Made by a program: the position numbers and the translations under genes. Below the pieces are notes generated by a model, which made no database searches, had not been told where the DNA came from, and saw only the letters and a program-made list of their open reading frames with translations. A stretch of 64,000 bases of DNA from Dokdonella sp. (GTDB lineage: Bacteria > Pseudomonadota > Gammaproteobacteria > Xanthomonadales > Rhodanobacteraceae): positions 558,001 through 622,000 of the forward strand of contig JANQAE010000001.1 of assembly GCA_024707225.1 (NCBI GenBank). Direction: 5' to 3'. Every line of letters begins with the position of its first letter. Position 1 is the first letter of the stretch. This document shows positions 9,502-18,569 of the stretch, in pieces.

Positions 9502-9969
9502 TCAGCGGGATTCGCGGGCGGCGCGCGTCCATTCTGCCAGTTTCAGGCGCAGAGTGGCGGCGTCGGGGGCGTCGCGGAGCTGGTCGGTGAGGCGGGTGTC
9601 GGAGAAGATCTCGGCCAGCTCGGCGAGCAGCTGCAGGTGCTGGTTCGTGAAGTGCGCCGGTACCGCGAGTGCGGCCACCAGATCGACCGGCCGGCCGTCG
9701 GCGGCGCCGAAATCGACCGGCTCGGCCAGACGCACGAAGGCGGCACGCGCCCCGTCGATGTCGGGCGAGCGGCCGTGCGGAATCGCCACGCCGCTGCCCA
9801 GACCGGTGCTGCCGAGCTGTTCACGCGCGAGCAGCGACTCGAGGATGGCCGGCAGATCGCCGTCGTCGACGGCGAGCATGCCGGCCAGGTGTCGGATCAG
9901 GTGCGGCTTGTCGCCGGCCCGGACGCCGACATGGACCCGCTCCGCGGGCAGAAGATCGAGCAAAGGCAT
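9502..9969 (-). CDS. ptsN: nitrogen-regulatory PTS EIIA component
   Basis: 155-residue EIIA-Ntr protein. His65 in SGVAIPHGR is the phosphorylation site. The fold ends with the family pattern [16 protein letters not shown]. In other bacteria EIIA-Ntr controls potassium transport, stress responses and RpoN-linked functions through its phosphorylation state. It lies between hpf and hprK in the rpoN cluster, with 24 bases to hpf and 49 to hprK. Confidence 0.94.
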   Translation of the reverse strand: MPLLDLLPAERVHVGVRAGDKPHLIRHLAGMLAVDDGDLPAILESLLAREQLGSTGLGSGVAIPHGRSPDIDGARAAFVRLAEPVDFGAADGRPVDLVAALAVPAHFTNQHLQLLAELAEIFSDTRLTDQLRDAPDAATLRLKLAEWTRAARESR

Positions 9970-9993
9970 CGGGCGGAGCGGGTGTCCTTGGCG

Positions 9994-10314
9994 TCAGGCG
10001 TAACGCGCGGAGCGTACCTCATCGGCATGGTGATCCGCACGCTTGCTCTTGAGCTTGCGGCCCTGGGCGCTGAGCTTGTCCACCAGCGTGTCCAGCGCGG
10101 CATACATGTCGGTCGAGGTGGTCTCCGCATGCAACGTGCGGCCCGCGCACAGCACGGTCACTTCGGCCTTGTGCAGCAGTTTCTCCACGCTGATCACGAT
10201 CGTCAGCTCGTTCACATGATCGAGGGTTCGTCCGAGTCGCTCGAATTTCGCTATCGCGTAGTCGCGGATGGCGGGCGTGACTTCGACTTGATGGCCCTTG
10301 ACGTGGATCTGCAT
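9994..10314 (-). CDS. hpf: ribosome hibernation promoting factor, short form
   Basis: 106-residue protein that binds the 30S decoding region and stabilises inactive ribosome dimers in slow growth. The sequence MQIHVKGHQVEVTPAIRDY, then FERLGRTLDHVNELTIVISVE, is typical. The short length without a C-terminal dimerisation domain makes it the gammaproteobacterial short HPF. The start is well supported by GGAGG six bases upstream. The frame is open further upstream, but those residues do not match the family. Located directly downstream of rpoN, as usual. Confidence 0.94.
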   Translation of the reverse strand: MQIHVKGHQVEVTPAIRDYAIAKFERLGRTLDHVNELTIVISVEKLLHKAEVTVLCAGRTLHAETTSTDMYAALDTLVDKLSAQGRKLKSKRADHHADEVRSARYA

Positions 10315-10468
10315 GACGACCTCCGTTGCTGCGGGTGAACCGGGGCAATCCCCGGCAGTTGCCCGAATCACGCCTCGCGTGATGCAGGCCTCAAGCTGTT
10401 CGGACATGAATCGGTTGGCGAGGTTCCTCAGGGTTCTAGGGTTTTCGATGGGGTCTTTGCGGACGGGT
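10315..10468 (-). promoter_or_regulatory. rpoN-hpf leader with two hairpins
   Basis: The 154 bases between rpoN and hpf hold two perfect inverted repeats close to the hpf start. One is ATCACGC-CTC-GCGTGAT at 10367-10383. The other is CCGGGG-CAAT-CCCCGG at 10340-10355, ending 25 bases before the hpf start codon. Neither has a following T run in the transcribed direction. They could be mRNA processing or stability elements, or a translational control of hpf; this is inference. Confidence 0.35.
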
Positions 10469-11896
10469 TCAACTCAGACGTGCGCGATCGTTCGAGGAGG
10501 GTATGTTCATCGCTTCGCGGTACTTGGCGACGGTGCGCCGCGCGACGTTGATGCCGCGATTGTTCAGTTCGACCGTCAGCGCCTGGTCGGACATCGGCCG
10601 TTCCGGGCGTTCGTCGGCGACCAGCTTGCGGATCATCGCCTGGATCGCGGTCGCCGAGGCCGCGCCGCCGTCGATCGTCGTCACGCCGCTCGAGAAGAAA
10701 TACTTGAACTCGAACGTGCCGCGCGGCGTGTGCAGGTACTTGCGCGTGGTCACGCGGCTGACGGTCGATTCGTGCATGCCGATCTCGTCGGCGACGTCCT
10801 TGAGCACGAGCGGGCGCATCGCCTCGGGACCGAATTCGAGGTAGGCCTCCTGCGCGCGCACGATCGCGGTCGCCACCTTCAGCAGCGTGTCGGCGCGCGT
10901 CTGCAGGCTCTTGATCAGCCAGCGCGCTTCCTGCAGCTGGCTGCGCAGGTAGTTGGCGTCGTCGCGCTTGGCGCGTGCGATCAGCGCGGCGTAGTGCTGA
11001 TTGATCGACAGGCGCGGCTGGCAGCCCGGCGACAGCGAGACCTGCCAGCGGCCGTTGTGCTTGACCGCGTACGCGTCGGGCGCGACGTACTCGGCCGGCG
11101 CCACCGAATGGCCGGCACCGGGCTTGGGATTGAGCGAGCGGATCAGGGTGATCGCGTTGTCGAGCTCGTCGGCGCTGGCGCGCAGCTTCTGGCACAGCTT
11201 GCCGCGGTCGTTGCGCGCCAGCTGGTCGAGATGGTGGTCGACCAGGGTGCGCGCGAGATCGAGCGACGGTGTGTCGGCGCTGCAGGGGTCGAGCTGCACC
11301 AGCAGGCACTCGCGCAGGTTGCGGCTGGCGACGCCGAGCGGGTCGAAGCGCTGCACGCGGTGGCGCACGGCTTCCACTTCCTCGGCGGTCACGGTGAACA
11401 GCGACTGCACGCTCTGCGCGAGCAGCTCGGCCGGCTCGCCGAGATAGCCGTCGTCGTCGACCGCCTCGATGACTGCCGTGGCGATCGCGCGGTCGCGCGG
11501 CGACATCGGCGTCAGGTTGAGCTGCCAGAGCAGATGGTCGCGCAGGTCCTCGGCTTCGGCGTCCTGCGGCTCCAGACCCTCGTCGTCACCGGAAGCGCCG
11601 CGATAGTCGCCGTGCTCGAGCGCGAGGTCGAGCGGGCCTTCATCGTCGTGGCTGTCGTCGCCGGCCGCTTCGGCGGGCGCCTCGGCTTCGGCGGTGTCGG
11701 GCGTCTCGCTCTGCTCGCCGTTCTCGTCGAACTCGGCGTCGCCGTCGGTCATGTCGAGCAGCGGATTGGACTCGAGCGCGACCGCGAGCTCGAGCTCCAG
11801 CTCCATGCGCGAGAGCTGCAGCAGACGGATCGCCTGCTGCAACTGAGGAGTGAGCGCGAGCTGCTGACTGACGCGAAGCTGGAGAGCAGGTTTCAT
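10469..11896 (-). CDS. rpoN: RNA polymerase sigma-54 factor
   Basis: 475-residue sigma factor for -24/-12 promoters, which need enhancer-binding ATPases. The N-terminal activator-interaction region starts MKPALQLRVSQQLALTPQLQQ. An acidic region II (about residues 50-110) follows, then the core-binding domain. The DNA-binding part carries the helix-turn-helix ESTVSRVTTRKYLHTPRG and, close to the C-terminus, the RpoN box ARRTVAKYRE. The frame is intact. Flanked by lptB upstream and hpf downstream, the conserved proteobacterial arrangement. Confidence 0.96.
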   Translation of the reverse strand: MKPALQLRVSQQLALTPQLQQAIRLLQLSRMELELELAVALESNPLLDMTDGDAEFDENGEQSETPDTAEAEAPAEAAGDDSHDDEGPLDLALEHGDYRGASGDDEGLEPQDAEAEDLRDHLLWQLNLTPMSPRDRAIATAVIEAVDDDGYLGEPAELLAQSVQSLFTVTAEEVEAVRHRVQRFDPLGVASRNLRECLLVQLDPCSADTPSLDLARTLVDHHLDQLARNDRGKLCQKLRASADELDNAITLIRSLNPKPGAGHSVAPAEYVAPDAYAVKHNGRWQVSLSPGCQPRLSINQHYAALIARAKRDDANYLRSQLQEARWLIKSLQTRADTLLKVATAIVRAQEAYLEFGPEAMRPLVLKDVADEIGMHESTVSRVTTRKYLHTPRGTFEFKYFFSSGVTTIDGGAASATAIQAMIRKLVADERPERPMSDQALTVELNNRGINVARRTVAKYREAMNIPSSNDRARLS

Positions 11897-12078
11897 GCCG
11901 GAATCATGCCAATCCCCTGGCTCGAAATCCTAGCGCTAATTCGCGGACCCGGGCAGGGCTTGACGGCGCAGCGGGAACGGAACAGGCTTGGCGGGCTGCC
12001 GCGCGCAACGCGGCGTGCCCGGCATATCCGTTCCGGCTCTTTCCTTGCCGATCCCGCCTCGCGCGATCCGGCCGCCCG

Positions 12079-12797
12079 TCACATCCGGAATTCGCGGCCC
12101 AGATAGACCTCGCGCACCTGCTCGTTGGTCAGAATGTCCGCCGGGACACCCTGCGCGAGCACGACGCCGTCGCTCATGATGTAGGCGCGGTCGCAGATGC
12201 CGAGCGTCTCGCGGACGTTGTGGTCGGTGATCAGGATGCCGATGCCGCGTCCTTGAGGTGCCGCACGATGCGCTGGATGTCGACGACCGAGATCGGGTCG
12301 ACGCCGGCGAACGGCTCGTCAAGCAGCATGAACCGCGGCTTGGCGGCCAGGGCACGGGCGATCTCGACGCGGCGCCGCTCGCCGCCGGACAGGCTCTGGC
12401 CCTTCTGGCCGGCGATGTGGCCGATCTGCAGCTCCTGCATCAGTCCTTCCAGCTCGGCCGCGCGGCCGTCGGCGTCGAGGTCCTCGCGCAGTTCGAGGAT
12501 CGCCAGGATGTTCTCGGTCACGGTGAGGCGCCGGAACACCGACGGCTCCTGCGGCAGATAGCCCACGCCCATGCGCGCGCGCACGTGCATCGGCTGCTGG
12601 GTGATGTCGGTCTCGTCCAGGCGGATCACGCCGGCGTCCGACGCGATCAGCCCGACCACCATGTAAAAGCAGGTCGTCTTGCCGGCCCCGTTGGGGCCGA
12701 GCAGGCCGACGACCTCGCCGGCCCCGACCGCGAATCCGAAATCGCGTACGACGTTGCGGCCGCGGAAACTCTTGCGCAGCCCCTCGGCACTCAGCAT
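12079..12797 (-). CDS. lptB: LPS export ABC transporter ATP-binding protein, frame-broken near C-terminus
   Basis: ATPase of the LptB2FGC machine that pulls lipopolysaccharide out of the inner membrane; essential in most Gram-negatives. Walker A GPNGAGKT is at 34-41, the ABC signature LSGGE at 136-140 and Walker B MLLDEP at 157-162. After HLKD (residue 183) the frame is lost and stops at 12231. One extra C near 12245-12251 (GAC CGC GGC) restores [20 protein letters not shown] and continues to YLGREFRM, stop at 12079, giving about 239 residues, the normal size. The ATG overlaps the lptA stop by one base (TGATG). Because the gene is essential, a one-base consensus error is the likeliest cause. 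Confidence 0.9.
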
Positions 12798-13399
12798 CAG
12801 GGCGAGCCGCCGGCCGACGGCGCGGTCTTGGGAAGGAAGCGCAGATGGATCTCGCTGCCGGGCGCATTGCTGCCGCCTTCCATCGCGCCGGTATTGGTGT
12901 CGTAGGTCATGTGCGCGCCGCGGAATTCCGAGCGCCCTTCCTGCACGACGACGACGTCGCCGTCGAGTTCGGCGATGCCGGTCTCGGTGTTGTAGTGGAT
13001 CGTCGCGGCGCTGGCCTTCATCAGGCCGCCGCTGCCGTCCATGCGCTGCTCGAGCCGTGCCGGCTTGCCGGTCAGCACCATGCGGCGGATCTGGTTGTCG
13101 CCGCCGCCGGTGCCGGCCTGCGTGGTGTCGTAGAGCTTGGCCTCGTCGCCCTGCGCCTTGAGGCTGCCCTGTTCCATGCGCACGTTGCCGGTCAGCGTGA
13201 CGAAATGGGTGTCGCTGCCGCCGGCGCGGCTCTGCGTCATGCGCTGGTACTGCGCGTGGACGTCGAGCGGCTGGTTGCGGTCGGTGCTGAGCGCGAACGC
13301 CGGCGCGGCCGGCAGCAGCATCGCCAGGATCAGTCCGATCGCGGCGCGGGCGGACCGCTCAGCGCCGTCGCTGCCGGGGTTCGAAAGTGGAATGGACAT
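12797..13399 (-). CDS. lptA: lipopolysaccharide transport periplasmic protein LptA
   Basis: Periplasmic beta-jellyroll (OstA-like) protein that forms the LPS bridge between LptC and LptD. 200 residues, with a signal peptide ending at about PAFA (residue 36). The mature domain shows the repeated pattern [12 protein letters not shown]...[13 protein letters not shown] typical of the Lpt fold. The first 40 bases overlap the end of lptC in another frame, so the first Met may be too far upstream; a later start would still need to keep the signal peptide. Coupled to lptB by a one-base overlap. Confidence 0.9.
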   Translation of the reverse strand: MSIPLSNPGSDGAERSARAAIGLILAMLLPAAPAFALSTDRNQPLDVHAQYQRMTQSRAGGSDTHFVTLTGNVRMEQGSLKAQGDEAKLYDTTQAGTGGGDNQIRRMVLTGKPARLEQRMDGSGGLMKASAATIHYNTETGIAELDGDVVVVQEGRSEFRGAHMTYDTNTGAMEGGSNAPGSEIHLRFLPKTAPSAGGSP

Positions 13400-13937
13400 C
13401 GGACAGCAACTCCAGGACGTTCGTGTTCATGTCGCCGCGCAGGCCGGTGCCGCGCAGTATAGAGCCGGGCTGCTCGATGCGGGCGGGCGCCGCGGTCTCG
13501 AGCTTGCCGGTCTTGGGCCAGGTCGTCAGGTCGGCGGTGTGGATCGTCGCCGGCTGTACGCCGGCCTCGGCGCGGCGCTCCATCAGCACCTCGCCCTGCA
13601 GCTTCATGACGGTGCCGGCCTTGTCGACCCAGGCCGCGTCGGAGCGGCCGAGCCAGGGCAGGCCGTCGCGGTCGACCAGGGTATAGCGCGGATTGGTGAC
13701 GTAGATCGAGCCGTCGTCGCCGCGACGCGCCAGGCGCGGGCCGCTGATCGCGAACGACAGCTTGCCCTGCTCGTCGAGCGCGTTCATCGTGAAGTCGGCC
13801 AGCGTGTAATCCGAACGCGGCGGTCCGCTGTAGACCTGCTCGTCGAGCGGCGCGCGGTTGATCCAGACCAGGATCTGGGTGGTCGCGGCGAGCAGTGCCA
13901 GTACGGCCACCGCCAGCCAGTAGCGGCGGTCGATCAT
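13359..13937 (-). CDS. lptC: LPS export system protein LptC
   Basis: 192-residue bitopic inner-membrane protein that accepts LPS from LptBFG and hands it to LptA. It has one N-terminal membrane helix (about residues 7-25), then a periplasmic jellyroll domain including YTLADFTMNALDEQGK and the late pattern [14 protein letters not shown]. The ATG overlaps the kdsC stop by four bases. It is slightly short but within the family range. Confidence 0.9.
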   Translation of the reverse strand: MIDRRYWLAVAVLALLAATTQILVWINRAPLDEQVYSGPPRSDYTLADFTMNALDEQGKLSFAISGPRLARRGDDGSIYVTNPRYTLVDRDGLPWLGRSDAAWVDKAGTVMKLQGEVLMERRAEAGVQPATIHTADLTTWPKTGKLETAAPARIEQPGSILRGTGLRGDMNTNVLELLSDVHSTFEPRQRRR

Positions 13938-14476
13938 CGCAGGTGAAACGCCAGTTCGGCCTCGGCGCGGCCCTGGGCGCCCAGCAGCAGGTCGCAGACC
14001 TCGCGTACCGCGCCTTCGCCGCCGGCGCGCCGCGTGCGCCAGCGCGCGCGTTCGCGAACCCACGGATGGGCGTTGGCGACCGCGACGCCGAGACCGGCCG
14101 CGCAGATGACCGCCAGATCCGGCAGGTCGTCGCCGGTGTAGGCGCTTTCCTCGGGCGCGAGGCCGAGTGCGCCGAGCAGCGTGCGGAAGCAGGCCAGCTT
14201 GTCGGTCTGGCCCTGATAGACGTGGGCGACGCCCAGGTCGGCCATGCGCTCGGTCACGGTGCGGCTGATCCGCGCGGTGATCACCGCGACCTCGATGCCG
14301 TTGGCGAGCAGGCGCTTGAGGCCGAGTCCGTCGTGGACGTGGAAGGCCTTGATCTCGTGACCGTCCTCGCCGTACCAGAGGCGGCCGTCGGTCATGACGC
14401 CGTCGACGTCGAACACGGCGAGGCGTACGCGGGACGCGCGGGCGCGGATGTCGGCGGGCAGATCGTCGGGCAGCAT
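13934..14476 (-). CDS. kdsC: 3-deoxy-D-manno-octulosonate-8-phosphate phosphatase
   Basis: Cytoplasmic HAD-superfamily phosphatase (180 residues) that releases Kdo from Kdo-8-phosphate for the LPS inner core. The HAD motif I is RLAVFDVDGVMTDG, followed by the KdsC-specific FHVHDGLGLK, motif II VITAR and the C-terminal YTGDDLPDLAV. It is the capless C0-type HAD of normal length. It lies between lptC (4-base overlap) and kdsD (215 bases upstream). Confidence 0.94.
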   Translation of the reverse strand: MLPDDLPADIRARASRVRLAVFDVDGVMTDGRLWYGEDGHEIKAFHVHDGLGLKRLLANGIEVAVITARISRTVTERMADLGVAHVYQGQTDKLACFRTLLGALGLAPEESAYTGDDLPDLAVICAAGLGVAVANAHPWVRERARWRTRRAGGEGAVREVCDLLLGAQGRAEAELAFHLR

Positions 14477-14691
14477 GGCGGGGACGGCTGGGGGCGAGGT
14501 GACGATGGTACCGCCGCTCGCCGGTCCGCGGCGACCGCTGGAACGACCGGCGCTGCGCGTCGGTCCGATCCCGAGGCGGGCAGGGCCCGTGCGGCGCGGG
14601 CACCGCCTGTACGGCCCGTCGATACGGCCGGGAGCGGCGCTGCGGCCGCCGGCGTTCGGAAGAGGCGGGTCGCGGCGCGGGCGGCCGGGTT

Positions 14692-15789
14692 TCAGACCAC
14701 GCGCGCGCGCAGCAGGTCGTGGATGTTGAGCGCGCCGACCACGCGCTGATCGTCGTCGACGACCAGCAGCGCGTGGATCTTGTGCGCTTCCATCACGCGC
14801 GCGGCCTCGACCGCGAGCTTGTCCGGGCCGATCGTCTTGGGGTTGATCGTCATCAGCCGCACCACCGGGGTGGTGCGCAGGTCGATGTCGCCGTCGTCGA
14901 CGGCGCGGCGCAGGTCGCCGTCGGTGAAGACGCCGAGCAGGCGGCCTTCGGGATCGGTGATCGCGGTCATGCCCAGGCCCTTGCGCGTCATCTCGAGCAC
15001 GGCCTCGAACAGCGTGGCCTGGGTGCCGACCGACGGGATCGCCGCACCGCTGTGCATGACGTCGCCGATGTGCAGCAGCAGGCGGCGGCCGAGCGAGCCG
15101 GCCGGATGCGAGCGCGCGAAGTCCTCGTCGGTGAAGCCGCGCGCCTCGAGCAGCGCGATCGCCAGTGCATCGCCCATGACCAGGGCCGCCGTCGTGCTCG
15201 AGGTCGGCGCGAGGCCGAGCGGGCAGGCCTCCTCGGGCACCGACACGTCGAGGTGGACGTCGGAGATGCGCGCCAGCGAAGACCCGGCGTTGCCGGTCAT
15301 CGCGATCAGCGGCACGCCCTGGCGCTTGATCAGCGGCAGGATCGTCAGCAGCTCGTCGGTCTCGCCGGAATTGCTGAGCGCGAGCACGACGTCCTTGCGG
15401 GTGATCATGCCCAGATCGCCGTGGCTGGCCTCGGCCGGATGCACGAAGAAGGCCGGCGTGCCGGTGGAGGCCAGCGTCGCGGCGATCTTGCGCGCGATGT
15501 GGCCGGACTTGCCCATGCCCGACACGACGATGCGGCCGGCGCAGTCGAACATCGTCTGGCAGGCGCGCATGAAGCTCTCGTCGATGCGCCCCTTGAGCGC
15601 ATCGATGGCCTGAGCCTCGATCGTGACCACGTTCAACGCGCTGCGGCGCAGGGCGTCGCCGTCGATCGGCGCATGGGCGAGCTTCGTCGAAACCGGTTGC
15701 ACTTGGGCGTTCATCAGGGGCAGCACAGCGATGGAGACGTCGGCGTCGGATAGCGCCGCGTTTCGGAAATGGGAGTTTTTCAGTAACAT
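14692..15789 (-). CDS. kdsD: arabinose-5-phosphate isomerase KdsD
   Basis: Converts ribulose-5-phosphate to arabinose-5-phosphate, the first step of Kdo synthesis. A SIS sugar-isomerase domain (GRIVVSGMGKSGHIARK, LALSNSGETDELL, CPLGLAPTSSTTA) is followed by a pair of CBS domains ending at HDLLRARVV. The start at 15789 has GGAGG six bases upstream and gives 365 residues, with about 25 more at the N-terminus than usual. A second in-frame ATG at 15714 gives 340 residues, closer to the family, but has no clear ribosome binding site. See the finding on the overlapping -10 element. First gene of the minus-strand LPS run. Confidence 0.92.
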   Translation of the reverse strand: MLLKNSHFRNAALSDADVSIAVLPLMNAQVQPVSTKLAHAPIDGDALRRSALNVVTIEAQAIDALKGRIDESFMRACQTMFDCAGRIVVSGMGKSGHIARKIAATLASTGTPAFFVHPAEASHGDLGMITRKDVVLALSNSGETDELLTILPLIKRQGVPLIAMTGNAGSSLARISDVHLDVSVPEEACPLGLAPTSSTTAALVMGDALAIALLEARGFTDEDFARSHPAGSLGRRLLLHIGDVMHSGAAIPSVGTQATLFEAVLEMTRKGLGMTAITDPEGRLLGVFTDGDLRRAVDDGDIDLRTTPVVRLMTINPKTIGPDKLAVEAARVMEAHKIHALLVVDDDQRVVGALNIHDLLRARVV

Positions 15790-15800
15790 CCGCGTCCTCC

Positions 15801-15806
15801 ATTGTA
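15801..15806 (-). promoter_or_regulatory. -10-like element overlapping kdsD translation start region
   Basis: On the minus strand TACAAT (5 of 6 to consensus) ends immediately before the GGAGG that would serve kdsD. A weak TTGGGC lies 19 bases upstream. If used, transcription would start about 5 bases before the ATG at 15789 and the ribosome binding site would not be in the RNA. Confidence 0.35.
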
Positions 15807-15888
15807 GCTGCAAGCCCGTGTAAGCGCCCAAGACGGGCGCCGGGCGCCGATCGTCGCAGCCCTCATCCCGCCCTCAAGCCGCCTGCCG

Positions 15889-16119
15889 ATGGACACATCC
15901 ACGATCGAGAATCTGATCCGACAGGGCCTGCCCGACGCCCAGGTACAGGTCCACGGACCCGACGGCGTGCACTTCGAGGCACTGGTGGTCAGCCCGGCAT
16001 TCGCCGGCAAGCTGCCGCTGGCGCGGCACCGGATGGTCTATGCGACGCTCGGCGACCTGATGGGGGGCGCGATCCACGCCTTGTCGCTGCGCACGCTGAC
16101 GCCGGACGAAGTGCGCTGA
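15889..16119 (+). CDS. ibaG: BolA/IbaG family iron-sulfur metabolism protein
   Basis: 76-residue BolA-fold protein. IbaG (YrbA) partners monothiol glutaredoxins in iron-sulfur cluster handling and is often encoded just before murA. The sequence shows VHGPDGVHFEALVVSPAFAGK, with the conserved His and the FAGK loop, then RHRMVYATLGDLM and IHALSLRTLTPDE. Divergent from kdsD, with about 100 bases between the starts. Confidence 0.9.
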   Translation: MDTSTIENLIRQGLPDAQVQVHGPDGVHFEALVVSPAFAGKLPLARHRMVYATLGDLMGGAIHALSLRTLTPDEVR

Positions 16120-16138
16120 AGGCGCCTTCGGTCGAAGC

Positions 16139-16170
16139 CGGCGCGCCGTCCGGATGGCGGCGCGCCGTTT
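16139..16170 (+). terminator. hairpin with short T run after ibaG
   Basis: Perfect 10-base stem CGGCGCGCCG (16139-16148 and 16158-16167) around a 9-base loop, followed by TTTGCTCGTT. It sits 20 bases after the ibaG stop and ahead of murA, so it may be a weak intrinsic terminator or attenuator. Confidence 0.5.
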
Positions 16171-16194
16171 GCTCGTTCCCTTCTTGAGGTGTGA

Positions 16195-17463
<1,269 letters not shown>

Positions 17464-17482
17464 CCCGTTGCGGCCCGGCGGC

Positions 17483-17758
17483 TCAGCCGCCGCGGTCCGG
17501 CGCGCGCAGGCGCTCGACCAGCTCGACGTAGCGCTGCATCGCGTCCTCGCGGCTCATGCCTTTGAGCTTGCCCCAGGACTCGTGCTTGGCGGTGCCGACG
17601 AAATCGAAGAAGCCCGGCTTCGGTCCGCAGGCATCGCCCTCGGCGGCCTGCTTGTAGAGCGCATAGAGCTTCAGCAGGGTGTCGTTGTCCGGACGCTCGG
17701 CCAACTCCCTGACGCGCGCGACGGCGGTCTGAAAGGCGGCCTGTAAATCGTCTGGCAT
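17483..17758 (-). CDS. acyl-CoA-binding protein
   Basis: 91-residue four-helix ACBP that binds long-chain acyl-CoA esters in the cytoplasm. The ACBP signature is clear: [19 protein letters not shown] (YxxYKQA..G), then [20 protein letters not shown] (KxxAWxxLKGMSxxxAxxxY, with Ser in place of Ala before Trp). The start at 17758 gives a domain-sized protein; an in-frame start at 17779 adds seven basic residues. ACBPs are common in eukaryotes and sporadic in bacteria. Next to a phasin gene, so a link to lipid or PHA metabolism is plausible. Confidence 0.88.
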   Translation of the reverse strand: MPDDLQAAFQTAVARVRELAERPDNDTLLKLYALYKQAAEGDACGPKPGFFDFVGTAKHESWGKLKGMSREDAMQRYVELVERLRAPDRGG

Positions 17759-17841
17759 AGCGTGCCTGCGCGCGGGCATGGTCGTCGTTTGACCGTCGAA
17801 CGATTAGACCAGCGCGCGAAATATCGGTCAACGCGCCGCCG

Positions 17842-18452
17842 TCAGCCCTTGCGTGGACCGCCGCGCGGCGTCGCGCGTCGCGCGGCGATCTGGGCATTCT
17901 CCAGTTCCTTGGCGACGTCGGCCAGTTCGTCGCGCACGCGCCGCACCGCCGGCGCGACCGGCCGCGCCGCGCCGCGGACTTGCGCGTGCTCGCGGCCGGC
18001 CGCGCCGGGCCGCCGCGCTGCAGCTGCTCGATGCGGTGCGCGAGCGTCTCCACGCGTGCCGCCAGTGCGTCGAACTCGGTGCGGCTCACGACCGGCAGCG
18101 CCGAGCGCACGCGCGCGCCGAACGCATCGCCGACCGCCTCGAGCAGATCACCGGCCGCCTCGCCGCGGGTGCGTGCGGTCTTGCGCAGCTGGCCGTCGAA
18201 ATCGATACCGGCCTTGACCAGCGCCTGGAAATGCCGTGCGCCCTCGGCCTGCGCGCGTGCCAGCGCGCCGAGTCCGGCCAGCCAGATCGAGCGGCCGCTG
18301 CCGGGATCGGGTGCCGTGGGGACCGCCTCGGCGGCCTTCGTGACCTTGGTGGCCTTGGCCGCCTTGGCCGCTTTGGCCGGCTGGCGCGGCGATGCCGGCT
18401 TGGGCGCGGTGCCGCGCAAACGGGTGGGGCGCTTCGATCCGGATGCTGCCAT
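17842..18452 (-). CDS. phasin (PHA granule-associated protein), frame-broken
   Basis: Phasin-type protein that coats polyhydroxyalkanoate granules. The N-terminal Lys/Ala/Thr-rich region (PAKAAKAAKATKVTKAAE) is followed by the phasin helix SIWLAGLGALARAQAEG and a helical body. Around 17960-17978, in a GCGGCGCGGCGCGG repeat, the frame breaks. The other frame gives VRRVRDELADVAKELENAQ and stops at 17842, a much better acidic coiled-coil end than the Arg-rich alternative. The total of 611 bases fits a one-base deletion (203 residues). ATG at 18452 has AGGA seven bases upstream; ATG at 18458 is the alternative. Confidence 0.75.
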
Positions 18453-18569
18453 CTGCATGTCCTGTTCGGGTGGGCCGATCCGCCGACGCCGGCGTCCGGT
18501 GGCGAGGGTCATTGTCGGTTCGCGCGTCGCGCCGGCACAAGCGGCGCTGCAGCGTCCGGCGCCTGGCGT

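Noticed and set aside
14477-14691. Missing gene between kdsC and kdsD
   Set aside because: 215 bases without a start plus ribosome binding site or protein-like composition; regarded as plain spacer.
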